NCBI RefSeq assembly: GCF_029433395.1
Contig: NZ_JAQTHW010000002.1
Span: forward strand, 620,001 to 684,000
Reading direction: 5' to 3'
DNA: 64,000 nt
Origin: Bifidobacterium sp. ESL0763
GTDB taxonomy: Bacteria > Actinomycetota > Actinomycetes > Actinomycetales > Bifidobacteriaceae
Positions within the stretch are counted from its first letter, which is position 1; each line of letters starts with the position of its first letter. The position numbers and the translations under genes are program-made. This document shows, piece by piece, positions 18,312 through 25,375 of the stretch. The notes under the pieces were generated by a model. That model did not search any database, was not told the DNA's origin, and saw only the letters and a list, made by a program, of their open reading frames with translations.

Positions 18312-18953
18312 TCATTTCCAATTGTCGTAGAGCGCGTAGATGCCGTTCCAGTGCACGTCCTCGATGTAGTGGCGCAGCTCGGAGGCGTCCTTGGCACGGA
18401 AGAGCTTGAGGATCTGGCGGTGCTCGTCGTTCGAGATCTTCAGGAGGTCCTTGAGCTTGGGGGAGTTGACGTGCTCGTAGGTCTTTCCCACGAACGCGCT
18501 TTTCTTCGTCTTCAGGTCCGCCACCAGGTAGGGATTCGGATGCTTCTTGATATAGATATTGTGGAACTGCGCCTGCAGCTCGTTATATTTGGTATACAAT
18601 CCGTTCTCGACTGCCGAGTCCATGCTGTCGATCAGAAAGCTCATCAGCGAAAGATCCTCGTCGCTCATCAGGTCGACCGTGCCCTCGGCCACCTTGCCAT
18701 CGAGCAGGCCGATCAGCTGGTAGAGGTCCTTGGCGTCCTGCTTGGTGTAGCGGCGGAAACGGTAGCCCCGGCGGGGGATCTTCTCGAGGATGTTCTCGGC
18801 GGAGAGCTCAACGAGCGCCTCCCGCACCGGAGTACGGCTCAGGCCGAGATTGTCGGCGAGGTACTGCTCGGTGATGTAGTCGCCGCGCTCGATCTCCCCC
18901 TTGCTCAGCGCATCGGAAAGAAAGTCGTAGACTCTGCTCGTCGTGTCCAACAT
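18312..18953 (-). CDS. GntR-family transcriptional regulator (FCD subfamily)
   Basis: 213 residues. The N-terminal winged helix (about 1-70) contains LADNLGLSRTPVREAL, the GntR recognition region. The C-terminal all-helical FCD ligand domain shows the HNIYIK and DEHRQILKLF motifs that place metal-binding histidines. It is divergent from the DDAH gene, so it probably controls that operon and itself; the effector may be a basic amino acid. Start 18953 is chosen because GGGGAA lies just ahead and the domain begins there; the open frame extends upstream to 19010. A GGTATACAAT sequence (18591-18600) lies inside its own coding region. Confidence 0.88.
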   Translation of the reverse strand: MLDTTSRVYDFLSDALSKGEIERGDYITEQYLADNLGLSRTPVREALVELSAENILEKIPRRGYRFRRYTKQDAKDLYQLIGLLDGKVAEGTVDLMSDEDLSLMSFLIDSMDSAVENGLYTKYNELQAQFHNIYIKKHPNPYLVADLKTKKSAFVGKTYEHVNSPKLKDLLKISNDEHRQILKLFRAKDASELRHYIEDVHWNGIYALYDNWK

Positions 18954-18996
18954 GGTTCCCCTGTTAGTGTTATTTGCCTTGATAGTTAACCCTTCA

Positions 18997-19105
18997 ATTA
19001 TACACCACAATATTGCGTTTCGTAAGACGATGAAGCAAAGTATACATTCTAATTTTCAACACGCCGGGGCGGGGTTTGACGGGGGTCATAAGTTCGTTGT
19101 ATACT
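18997..19105. promoter_or_regulatory. Divergent promoters of gntR and DDAH with TTGTATAC-type sites
   Basis: Rightward: TTGACG (19076-19081), an 18-base spacer, TATACT (19100-19105). Leftward for gntR: TTACGA (19025-19020) and TATAAT (19002-18997) with 17 bases between. A TTGTATACTA sequence overlaps the rightward -10, and AAGTATACATTC lies upstream at about 19038. These match the ATTGTATACAAT palindrome at 10978, so the GntR protein is the likely binder. Confidence 0.75.
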
Positions 19106-19140
19106 ATCTCGTACCACCTCAATGAAAGGAAGTTGGTACT

Positions 19141-19911
19141 ATGTTCACCAATGTTGTTGTTAGAGTACCGGGCAAGTCGTTGGCTGATGGCCTCTCGGGT
19201 GCCGATCTCGGCAAGCCGAACTACACGAACGCCATCGTTCAGCACGAGTACTACATCAATGCGCTCACCAAGACCGGTGTCAACATCACCGTTCTGCCTC
19301 CGATGGAGGAGTTCCCGGACTCCTGCTTCATCGAGGACAACGCGCTGTGCACCCCGAAGTGCGCGATCATCAGCCGCCCCGGCGCCCCGACGCGTCGCAA
19401 GGAGGTCCAGTCCCCGGATCTGCGTGCCACCCTCGAGCAGCACTATGACCACATCGAGGAGATCAAGGCTCCGGGCACCATCGAGCCCGGCGACATCATG
19501 ATGGTCGGCGAGCACTTCTACATCGGCCTCTCCGCCCGTACCAACAAGGAAGGCGCCGAGCAGATGATCGGCTACCTCGAGAAGTACGGCATGTCCGGCG
19601 AGACCGTGACCATGAAGGAAATGCTGCACCTGAAGACGGGCGTCAACTACCTGGAGCACAACAACCTGCTGATCTCCGGCGAGTTCAAGGAAGATCCGCG
19701 CTTCGACAAGTTCAACAAGATCGAGATTCCGGAGGACGAGGGCTACGCGGCCAACTGCATCTGGATCAACGACTACGTGATCGTGCCGAAGGGCTATCCG
19801 AAGACCAAGAAGGCCATCGAGGATCTCGGCCAGTACAAGGTCCTGGAGTGCGACACCTCCGAGTACAAGAAGGTCGACGGCGGCCTGAGCTGCCTGTCGC
19901 TGCGCTTCTGA
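19141..19911 (+). CDS. N(G),N(G)-dimethylarginine dimethylaminohydrolase (DDAH)
   Basis: Predicted to hydrolyse asymmetric dimethylarginine or monomethylarginine to citrulline plus dimethylamine or methylamine. The 256-residue protein strongly resembles the Pseudomonas aeruginosa DDAH as I recall it: FPDSCFIEDNALC, PGDIMMVGEHFYIG, catalytic His163 in MLHLKTGV and nucleophile Cys251 in the C-terminal DGGLSCLSLRF. AAAGGAAG precedes the ATG. It heads an operon-like row with two racemases and an exchanger, under a divergent GntR regulator. Its product, citrulline, is the substrate of both ArcB and ArgG. Activity on unmethylated arginine is a less likely alternative. Confidence 0.9.
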   Translation: MFTNVVVRVPGKSLADGLSGADLGKPNYTNAIVQHEYYINALTKTGVNITVLPPMEEFPDSCFIEDNALCTPKCAIISRPGAPTRRKEVQSPDLRATLEQHYDHIEEIKAPGTIEPGDIMMVGEHFYIGLSARTNKEGAEQMIGYLEKYGMSGETVTMKEMLHLKTGVNYLEHNNLLISGEFKEDPRFDKFNKIEIPEDEGYAANCIWINDYVIVPKGYPKTKKAIEDLGQYKVLECDTSEYKKVDGGLSCLSLRF

Positions 19912-19932
19912 TCGCCTTAGGCGAATCCTGAC

Positions 19933-19993
19933 GAACTTGTGCGGGCACAGGCATCCGTGCGCCGTGTCCGCACAAGTTCTTGTTGTATTTTTG
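19933..19993 (+). terminator. Terminator after DDAH
   Basis: Positions 19933-19948 pair with 19964-19979 in a 16-bp stem with one mismatch, followed by the T-rich TTGTTGTATTTTT. It splits DDAH from the racemase genes, so downstream expression may depend on partial read-through or a separate promoter. Confidence 0.8.
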
Positions 19994-20040
19994 TTCAATG
20001 ATGAGCAGTGAATGGCATTGAATACAAGGAAGAGGATATT

Positions 20041-21126
20041 GTGTCCAGTTTTCCTAAGTTAGTAGTGCATACCAAGAAAATCGAACATAACGCGCGGGTC
20101 ATGGTTGACCTGTGCGCCAAGAACGGCGTCACCGTCTCCGGCGTGATCAAGGGCGCCAGCGGACTGCTGCCGGTATGCAACGCGTTCCGCAAGGGCGGCG
20201 TGAGCTCGCTGAGCAGCTCCCGCATGCCACAGTTGCGGGCGATCAAGGAGATATGGCCCGACCAGGAGACCCTGCTGCTGCGCATCCCCATGATGTGCGA
20301 GCTCGACGAGGTGATCCGCTACGCCGACGTGAGCCTGGAAAGCGACGTGGAGACGCTCAAGGCGCTCGACGCCCGCTGCCTGGCGCTTGGCCGAACCCAT
20401 CGGGTGATCCTGATGGTCGACCTCGGCGACCTGCGCGAGGGCTTCTTCGAAGACGACGACCTCTACGCCGCCGCCAAGCTGGTCGAGGACGCGAAGGGGC
20501 TGGTGCTCGAGGGCATCGGTACGAACCTCGGCTGCTACGGCTCCATCGAGCCCGACGCCAAGAACCTGGGTCGCCTGTGCTCGCAGGCCGAGCACATTGA
20601 GTCGATGATCGGGCGCAAGCTCGCCGTCGTCTCCGGAGGATCGACCACGAGCATTCCGCTGTTGCTCGACGGCACGATGCCCAAGGGCGTCAACCAGCTG
20701 CGCGTCGGCACCGAGGTGCTGATGCTCGACGAGGAGAAGGACCACCACTTCGAGGTGCCCGGCATCTACGGAGACGCGTTCACCCTCGAGGCCCAGCTCA
20801 TCGAGAAGCGCCGCAAGGCGACGTTCCCGATCGGCACGCTGAGCGTCGACGCCTTCGGCAACAAGCCGCACTACGTCGACCGTGGCCGGCGCATACGTGG
20901 GCTGATCGCCGTGGGCCGCCAGGACGTGGGCGACATGACGCAGCTGCATCCCCAGGACGAACGCATCAAGGTCTACGGCGGTTCGAGCGACCATACGATC
21001 CTCGACCTCGAGGACTGCGCCGATGACTATGCCATCGGCGACATCGTGAGCTTCACGATGGACTACGAGAACCTGATGCACTCCTCCCTGAGTCCCTATG
21101 TCGCCAAGGAATTCGTCGACGACTGA
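20041..21126 (+). CDS. PLP-dependent alanine/ornithine racemase-family enzyme (copy 1)
   Basis: 361 residues, fold-type III alanine racemase N-terminal barrel. The predicted PLP lysine is K37 in VIKGASG. ILMVDLGDLREGFF and GIGTNLGCYG match the ornithine racemase (Orr) group that interconverts L- and D-ornithine in clostridia. The GTG at 20041 is chosen because AGGAAGAGG lies five bases ahead. Copy 2 follows at 21275 with identical motifs, so this is a tandem duplication. The substrate is inferred; citrulline, arginine or lysine are alternatives. Confidence 0.85.
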   Translation: MSSFPKLVVHTKKIEHNARVMVDLCAKNGVTVSGVIKGASGLLPVCNAFRKGGVSSLSSSRMPQLRAIKEIWPDQETLLLRIPMMCELDEVIRYADVSLESDVETLKALDARCLALGRTHRVILMVDLGDLREGFFEDDDLYAAAKLVEDAKGLVLEGIGTNLGCYGSIEPDAKNLGRLCSQAEHIESMIGRKLAVVSGGSTTSIPLLLDGTMPKGVNQLRVGTEVLMLDEEKDHHFEVPGIYGDAFTLEAQLIEKRRKATFPIGTLSVDAFGNKPHYVDRGRRIRGLIAVGRQDVGDMTQLHPQDERIKVYGGSSDHTILDLEDCADDYAIGDIVSFTMDYENLMHSSLSPYVAKEFVDD

Positions 21127-21274
21127 CGAAACGTGACGTGCGACACGTCATATGGCGATAGGATTGGTCCGTATGGCGACTGTCCGGAACGGCCGAAACG
21201 GCGCCGCGTGCGCGCGACGGCCGGTCCGGGCCCTGTCCCAGACCACATCCAATAGAGAGAACGGAAGGAACATC

Positions 21275-22357
21275 ATGGCACATTATCCCCAATTGACCAT
21301 CAATCTCACCAAGCTCGGCGAGAACGTGCGCAACGTGCTGGGTCTGTGCGCCGACAACGGCATCGACGTGGCCGTGGTCGTCAAGGGCGCCAACGGGCTC
21401 ATGCCCATCGTCAACGCCTACCGGCAGGCCGGTGCCAAGACCATCGCCAGCTCGAGGCTCGAACAGCTCGAGGCGGTGCGCCGGATGTGGCCCGACCAGC
21501 AGACGCTGGACCTGCGCATCCCGATGTTGAGCGAACTGCAGCAGATGATCGACTGCGCCGACATCAGCCTGGAAAGCGAGGTCGAGACCCTCGCCAAGCT
21601 CGACGAGCTGTGCGTGGCCCAGCACCGCACCCATCGGGTGATCCTGATGGTCGATCTGGGCGACCTGCGCGAGGGCTTCTTCAAGGAGGAGGACCTCTAC
21701 GCCGCCGCCAGGCAGGTCGAGGACGCGAAGGGGCTGGTGCTCGAGGGCATCGGCACGAACCTCGGCTGCTACGGCTCCATCGAGCCCGACGAGACCAACC
21801 TCGGCAGACTGTGCGAGCTGGCGGAGCATATCGAGTCGGTGATCGGGCGCAAGCTCGCCGTGGTCTCGGGCGGCGCGTCGACCAGCCTCTCGCTGCTCAC
21901 CCACCACACCATGCCCAAGGGCATCAACCATCTGCGCATCGGCGACAATTTCCTGCTGCGCGACATGGAGTACTACTTCGACTATGCCATTCCCGACCTC
22001 AACGGCGACGCGTTCACCCTGCAGGCCGAGATCATCGAGAAGAAGGAGAAGCCGACCTACCCGATCGGCCACATCAGCGTCGACGCGTTCGGAAACACGC
22101 CGGAGTACGTCGACGAGGGCATCCGCACCAGGGGCCTGCTCGCGATCGGCCGCCAGGACATCGGCGACATGACCAAGCTGCACCCCGTCGACAAGCGGAT
22201 CAAGATCTACGGTGGTTCCAGCGATCACACGATCATCGATTTGACCGATTGCGATGGCGACTACCAGCTCGGCGACACCGTCGAGTTCACGCTCGAATAC
22301 GAGAACGTCCTCTATTCGACCGGTTCACCCTACGTACACAAGAAATATGTCGACTGA
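21275..22357 (+). CDS. PLP-dependent alanine/ornithine racemase-family enzyme (copy 2)
   Basis: 360 residues, colinear with copy 1 over its whole length, with K37 in VVKGANG as the PLP lysine and the same DLGDLREGFF and GTNLGCYG motifs. The regions that differ (for instance near residues 220-235, GDNFLLRDMEYYFDYAIPD against GTEVLMLDEEKDHHFEVPG) lie towards the C-terminal domain, where substrate choice or dimer contacts could diverge. GGAAGGAA precedes the ATG. The exchanger gene starts 20 bases later, so the two are cotranscribed. They may form a heterodimer or have split substrates. Confidence 0.85.
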   Translation: MAHYPQLTINLTKLGENVRNVLGLCADNGIDVAVVVKGANGLMPIVNAYRQAGAKTIASSRLEQLEAVRRMWPDQQTLDLRIPMLSELQQMIDCADISLESEVETLAKLDELCVAQHRTHRVILMVDLGDLREGFFKEEDLYAAARQVEDAKGLVLEGIGTNLGCYGSIEPDETNLGRLCELAEHIESVIGRKLAVVSGGASTSLSLLTHHTMPKGINHLRIGDNFLLRDMEYYFDYAIPDLNGDAFTLQAEIIEKKEKPTYPIGHISVDAFGNTPEYVDEGIRTRGLLAIGRQDIGDMTKLHPVDKRIKIYGGSSDHTIIDLTDCDGDYQLGDTVEFTLEYENVLYSTGSPYVHKKYVD

Positions 22358-22376
22358 CATATAAGGAAGAAGCATC

Positions 22377-23801
22377 ATGGAAGAGAAGGATAAGAAGATA
22401 GGCCTCGTCAGCCTGGTGGCCCTGTCGGTCACCTCGGTGGTCGGCGGAGGCGTGTTCAACCTGATGAGCGACGTCGCCAAGAAATCGGCGGTCGGACCGG
22501 TCATCATCGCATTGCTCATCTCGGGATTGGGCATGGGTATGTTCGTCATGTGCCTCAACCACCTGACAGTGCGCTACCCGGAGCTCGACGCGGGCATCTT
22601 CAGCTTCGCGCAGAAGGGCTTCGGCAACTTCGTCGGCTTCGTCAGCGCGCTCGGCTACTGGGCCTCGATTTTCCTGGGCAACGTCGCGCTCGGCTGCCTG
22701 GCGTTCAGCGCGGTGGGCTACTTCTTCCCGGTCTTCGGTGACGGGCAGAACGTCTACGGCGTCATCGGCGCCAGCATCGTGCTCTGGGTCATGCACTTCG
22801 TGATCCTGCGCGGCTCGGACTTCGCCTCCAAGATCAACGGCTTCATCACCGTGGCGAAGATGGTGCCCCTGATCATCTTCATCATCACGATGATCATCGC
22901 CTTCAAGTACAGCATGTTCACCGCCGACTTCTGGGGCACCGTGACCGGCAACTTCCAGTGGGGCGACGTGCTCTCGCAGGTGCGTGGCGCCATGGTCTCC
23001 GTGGTGTGGGTGTTCGTCGGCGTCGAGGGTGCGGTCGTCTATTCCTCCCGCGCCAAGAGCAAGAAGATCGTGGCCAAGGCCGTGGTCCTCTCCTTCGCGA
23101 TCATCACCTCCATCTACATGCTCTCCACCGTCCTGTCCTTCGCCGTGATGTCGCAGGGCCAGCTGGCCAAGCTCGACAAGCCGGCCATGGCGGGCGTGAT
23201 GGAAAGCGTCGTCGGCCCGTGGGGCGGCATCCTCATCAGCATCGGCGTGATCATCTCCGCGATCGGCGCATGGTTCGCCTGCACGATGTTCTCCGGCGAG
23301 ATCCTCTATCAGATTTCCAAGGAGCACATCTTCCCGAAGGTCTTCGCCCACACCAACAAGTACGGCGCCCCGAGCTACGCCCTGCTGCTGAGCGACGGCC
23401 TCGTGCAGTTCTTCTTCTTCTCGCTGCTGGTCAACAAGAGCGCCTACAACCTCATGGCGCTGCTGGCCTCCAGCACCATGCTGGTGCCCTACTTCTTCGT
23501 CTCGCTGTCCTACTGCAAGCTCAACCTGCAGGAGAAGAAGATCAACTGGGGCCACGTGGTCCTCGGTGTGCTCACCACCTGCTACATGGGTCTGGTGCTC
23601 TACATGTCGGGCTTCAACTACCTGTTCCTCACCACGCTGCTGTTCACACCCGGCATCCTCGTCTACATCTGGGCGCGTAAGGAGAACAAGCTGCGGGTGT
23701 TCAACAAGCCCGAGGCCGTCGGCGCGATCCTGCTGGCCATCTGCGGGGTGCTGTGCGTGTTCTTCATCGCCACCGGCACCATCAACGTGGCCACCATGTA
23801 G
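22377..23801 (+). CDS. APC-family amino acid antiporter (second copy)
   Basis: 474 residues, about 12 membrane spans. It has the RYPELDAGIFSFAQKGFG and VGVEGAVVYSSRAKSKK motifs of basic amino acid exchangers. It follows the second racemase by 20 bases, with AAGGAAGAAGC before the ATG. It is related to the ArcD-like protein at 15470-16891 but diverged, which suggests a different substrate pair. Given its neighbours, the likely cargo is ornithine, its D-isomer, or methylarginine. None of these is proven. Confidence 0.85.
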   Translation: MEEKDKKIGLVSLVALSVTSVVGGGVFNLMSDVAKKSAVGPVIIALLISGLGMGMFVMCLNHLTVRYPELDAGIFSFAQKGFGNFVGFVSALGYWASIFLGNVALGCLAFSAVGYFFPVFGDGQNVYGVIGASIVLWVMHFVILRGSDFASKINGFITVAKMVPLIIFIITMIIAFKYSMFTADFWGTVTGNFQWGDVLSQVRGAMVSVVWVFVGVEGAVVYSSRAKSKKIVAKAVVLSFAIITSIYMLSTVLSFAVMSQGQLAKLDKPAMAGVMESVVGPWGGILISIGVIISAIGAWFACTMFSGEILYQISKEHIFPKVFAHTNKYGAPSYALLLSDGLVQFFFFSLLVNKSAYNLMALLASSTMLVPYFFVSLSYCKLNLQEKKINWGHVVLGVLTTCYMGLVLYMSGFNYLFLTTLLFTPGILVYIWARKENKLRVFNKPEAVGAILLAICGVLCVFFIATGTINVATM

Positions 23802-23842
23802 CCACCGTGTAGCCACAGACGTCGGGCTTCGCCCCTGAACGC

Positions 23843-23884
23843 AATCGTCCCGTCCCTCCGGGTTTCCGGTCGGACGGGACGATT
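23843..23884 (+). terminator. Hairpin after the second exchanger
   Basis: A perfect 13-bp stem (23843-23855 with 23872-23884) starting AATCGTCCCG closes the racemase-exchanger operon. No clear T-run follows. The remaining bases to 24039 show no gene. Confidence 0.7.
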
Positions 23885-24039
23885 CGTGTGTCTTGGGCGA
23901 GCGGCCCGAATCATGCCGGTCGCCGTCGTCCGATGTCCGGACGACAGGGTCGGAGATACGGCCCGGTCCCGAGATTGATTTCGCCAACCATGTCACTAGA
24001 ATTGAAATGACAACCAATAGAGAAGGAATGCAAGAAAAG

Positions 24040-24753
24040 ATGACCAAGAAATTCACTGTCGAAGAGCCGTTCTGGGATATTTTCCCCGATGTCCACATCG
24101 CCGTCCTGGTGGCGAAAGGCATCGACAACTCGGACTACGGCCGCGTGCCCAAGGACCTGCTGGCCAAGGCGAACAAGACGGCCCTGAAGTGGGTGCCCGA
24201 CGCCCGCATCAGCGCCAATCCAGTCGTCGCCGACTGGCGCGAGGCGTTCCGCAAGTTCAAGACCAAGAAGGGCGCCCGCTGCGCGGTGGAGAACCTGCTC
24301 AAGCGCGCGGCCAACGACAAGGGCGTTGGCCACATCAACCCGGCGGTCGACATGTACAACTCCGTCTCGCTGGACTGGGCGTTCCCGATCGGCGGCGAGG
24401 ACCTCGACAACATCGACGGCGACATCAGGCTCACCGTGGCCCGGGGCGGCGAGAAGTTCTGGCCGATCTCCGAGGCCGACGGCGAGGCGCAGGAGGCCCT
24501 GCCCGGCGAGGTCATCTACGCCGACGACCATTCGGTGCTCACCCGCTGCCTGGCATGGAGGGACAGCGCCCGCGCCGAAGCCACCGAGAACAGCCACAAC
24601 ATCATCTTCTACATGGAGAACATCAATCCCGAGCGCGCCGAGGACCACCAGAAGGCCATGGATGAGCTCAAGCAGAAGATCCACGACTACTTCGGCGTCG
24701 ACGCCACCTCGTGGATCGTCAGCCGGGACAACCCCAGCATCGAGGTGTACTGA
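24040..24753 (+). CDS. Free-standing B3/4 (PheRS-type editing) domain protein
   Basis: 237 residues. The core matches the B3/B4 tRNA-binding and editing domain otherwise found inside PheT: CAVENLLKRAAND, GHINPAVDMYNSVSLDWAFP and GGEDLDNIDGDIRLTVA. Stand-alone members are known as a family, but their role is poorly defined; trans-editing of mischarged tRNA or handling of a modified amino acid is a reasonable guess. It follows the racemase-exchanger operon, which might be chance or might mean protection against a non-standard amino acid made there. Start 24040 is a compromise; ATGs at 24028 (just after AGAAGGA) and 24007 are in frame. Confidence 0.8.
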   Translation: MTKKFTVEEPFWDIFPDVHIAVLVAKGIDNSDYGRVPKDLLAKANKTALKWVPDARISANPVVADWREAFRKFKTKKGARCAVENLLKRAANDKGVGHINPAVDMYNSVSLDWAFPIGGEDLDNIDGDIRLTVARGGEKFWPISEADGEAQEALPGEVIYADDHSVLTRCLAWRDSARAEATENSHNIIFYMENINPERAEDHQKAMDELKQKIHDYFGVDATSWIVSRDNPSIEVY

Positions 24754-24771
24754 GGGGCTGCGGTCGCGTGG

Positions 24772-24814
24772 AGCGGTGCCGGACCGGTGTCGGGCCGGTC
24801 CGGCACCGCTTTTT
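24772..24814 (+). terminator. Rho-independent terminator after the B3/4 gene
   Basis: A perfect 16-bp stem (24772-24787 with 24795-24810), a 7-base loop and five T residues, 19 bases after the stop codon. Textbook form. Confidence 0.92.
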
Positions 24815-24915
24815 GGGACTTTGGGCCGTGCCGCAACTCGATTGACTCCGGCGTGCCGATGCCGTCCACACGGTGGGCAAGGCATATGTGATGTGCGCGA
24901 CACTCCGGCATCCAC

Positions 24916-24945
24916 GGACCGGGACGCTTGTCCCGGTCCTTTTTT
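24916..24945 (+). terminator. Second terminator-like hairpin before the argG leader
   Basis: GGACCGGGAC (24916-24925), loop GCTT, GTCCCGGTCC (24930-24939), then six T residues. It comes 100 bases after a good terminator with no gene between, so it may insulate argG, end a short RNA, or form an attenuator if transcription starts upstream. A TATGAT (24945-24950) just after it could be the -10 box of the argG leader transcript. Confidence 0.8.
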
Positions 24946-24949
24946 ATGA

Positions 24950-24961
24950 TGTACACAATCG
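24950..24961. promoter_or_regulatory. Candidate operator before argG leader
   Basis: TGTACACAATC immediately follows the possible -10 box. It is the reverse form of the TTGTGTACAA at 16950-16959 and resembles the TTGTATAC sites near gntR. A wider TGATGT/ACATCA inverted repeat surrounds it. Binding here could repress argG. Confidence 0.45.
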
Positions 24962-24988
24962 ACATCAGCAGACGATTAAGGAAACAAG

Positions 24989-25084
24989 ATGATGGCAGTA
25001 AGCTTCGCTGTAGACCGCATCGCACGTCCGTCTGCCACCAGGATGTCTTCGCGACGACGTCGATTCTCACGACGAGTTCGTTGA
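24989..25084 (+). CDS. Arginine-rich leader peptide upstream of argG
   Basis: A 31-codon ORF encoding ten arginines, with four in a row (codons 22-25: CGA CGA CGT CGA) and further CGA codons at 28-29. AAGGAA lies five bases before the ATG, an excellent ribosome site. The next real gene is argG, about 290 bases downstream. This is the layout of an amino-acid attenuator leader: ribosomes would stall at the Arg codons when charged tRNA-Arg is scarce. CGA is probably a rare codon in this GC-rich genome, which would sharpen the response. Translation is inferred. Confidence 0.7.
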   Translation: MMAVSFAVDRIARPSATRMSSRRRRFSRRVR

Positions 25085-25086
25085 TC

Positions 25087-25197
25087 TGAGGTTTCCCTCA
25101 TCGATTCCAACCGCTTGCCAATAAGGGCCCGGCTTTGCCGTACCTTTTCAGGCACTGGCGGCGTCATGCGCCAAGATGGCGGGAATCGTCGATGAGG
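25087..25197 (+). promoter_or_regulatory. Possible attenuator structures in the argG leader
   Basis: Alternative pairings are visible. TGAGG (25087-25091) can pair with CCTCA (25096-25100) directly after the leader stop codon. The same CCTCATCGA (25096-25104) is instead perfectly complementary to TCGATGAGG (25189-25197). Between them, a CGGC/GCCG hairpin with flanking AAGG/CCTT (25123-25146) runs into TTTT. A ribosome on the leader could choose between these. No folding energies were computed, so this is tentative. Confidence 0.45.
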
Positions 25198-25375
25198 TAC
25201 CTTTCATTTCCGGTCTGAACCATACCCGATGTGTGTTCTTCCATGGTTTCTCATTGCCATAGATGGCGTGAAGAACGATTGACGCGTAACGCATGGCATG
25301 GGCAGGACTCCACATTTTTTCCAAAAAACACAACCACAACCAACATCGGCCAACACAATCCAAAAGGGGATTCAC

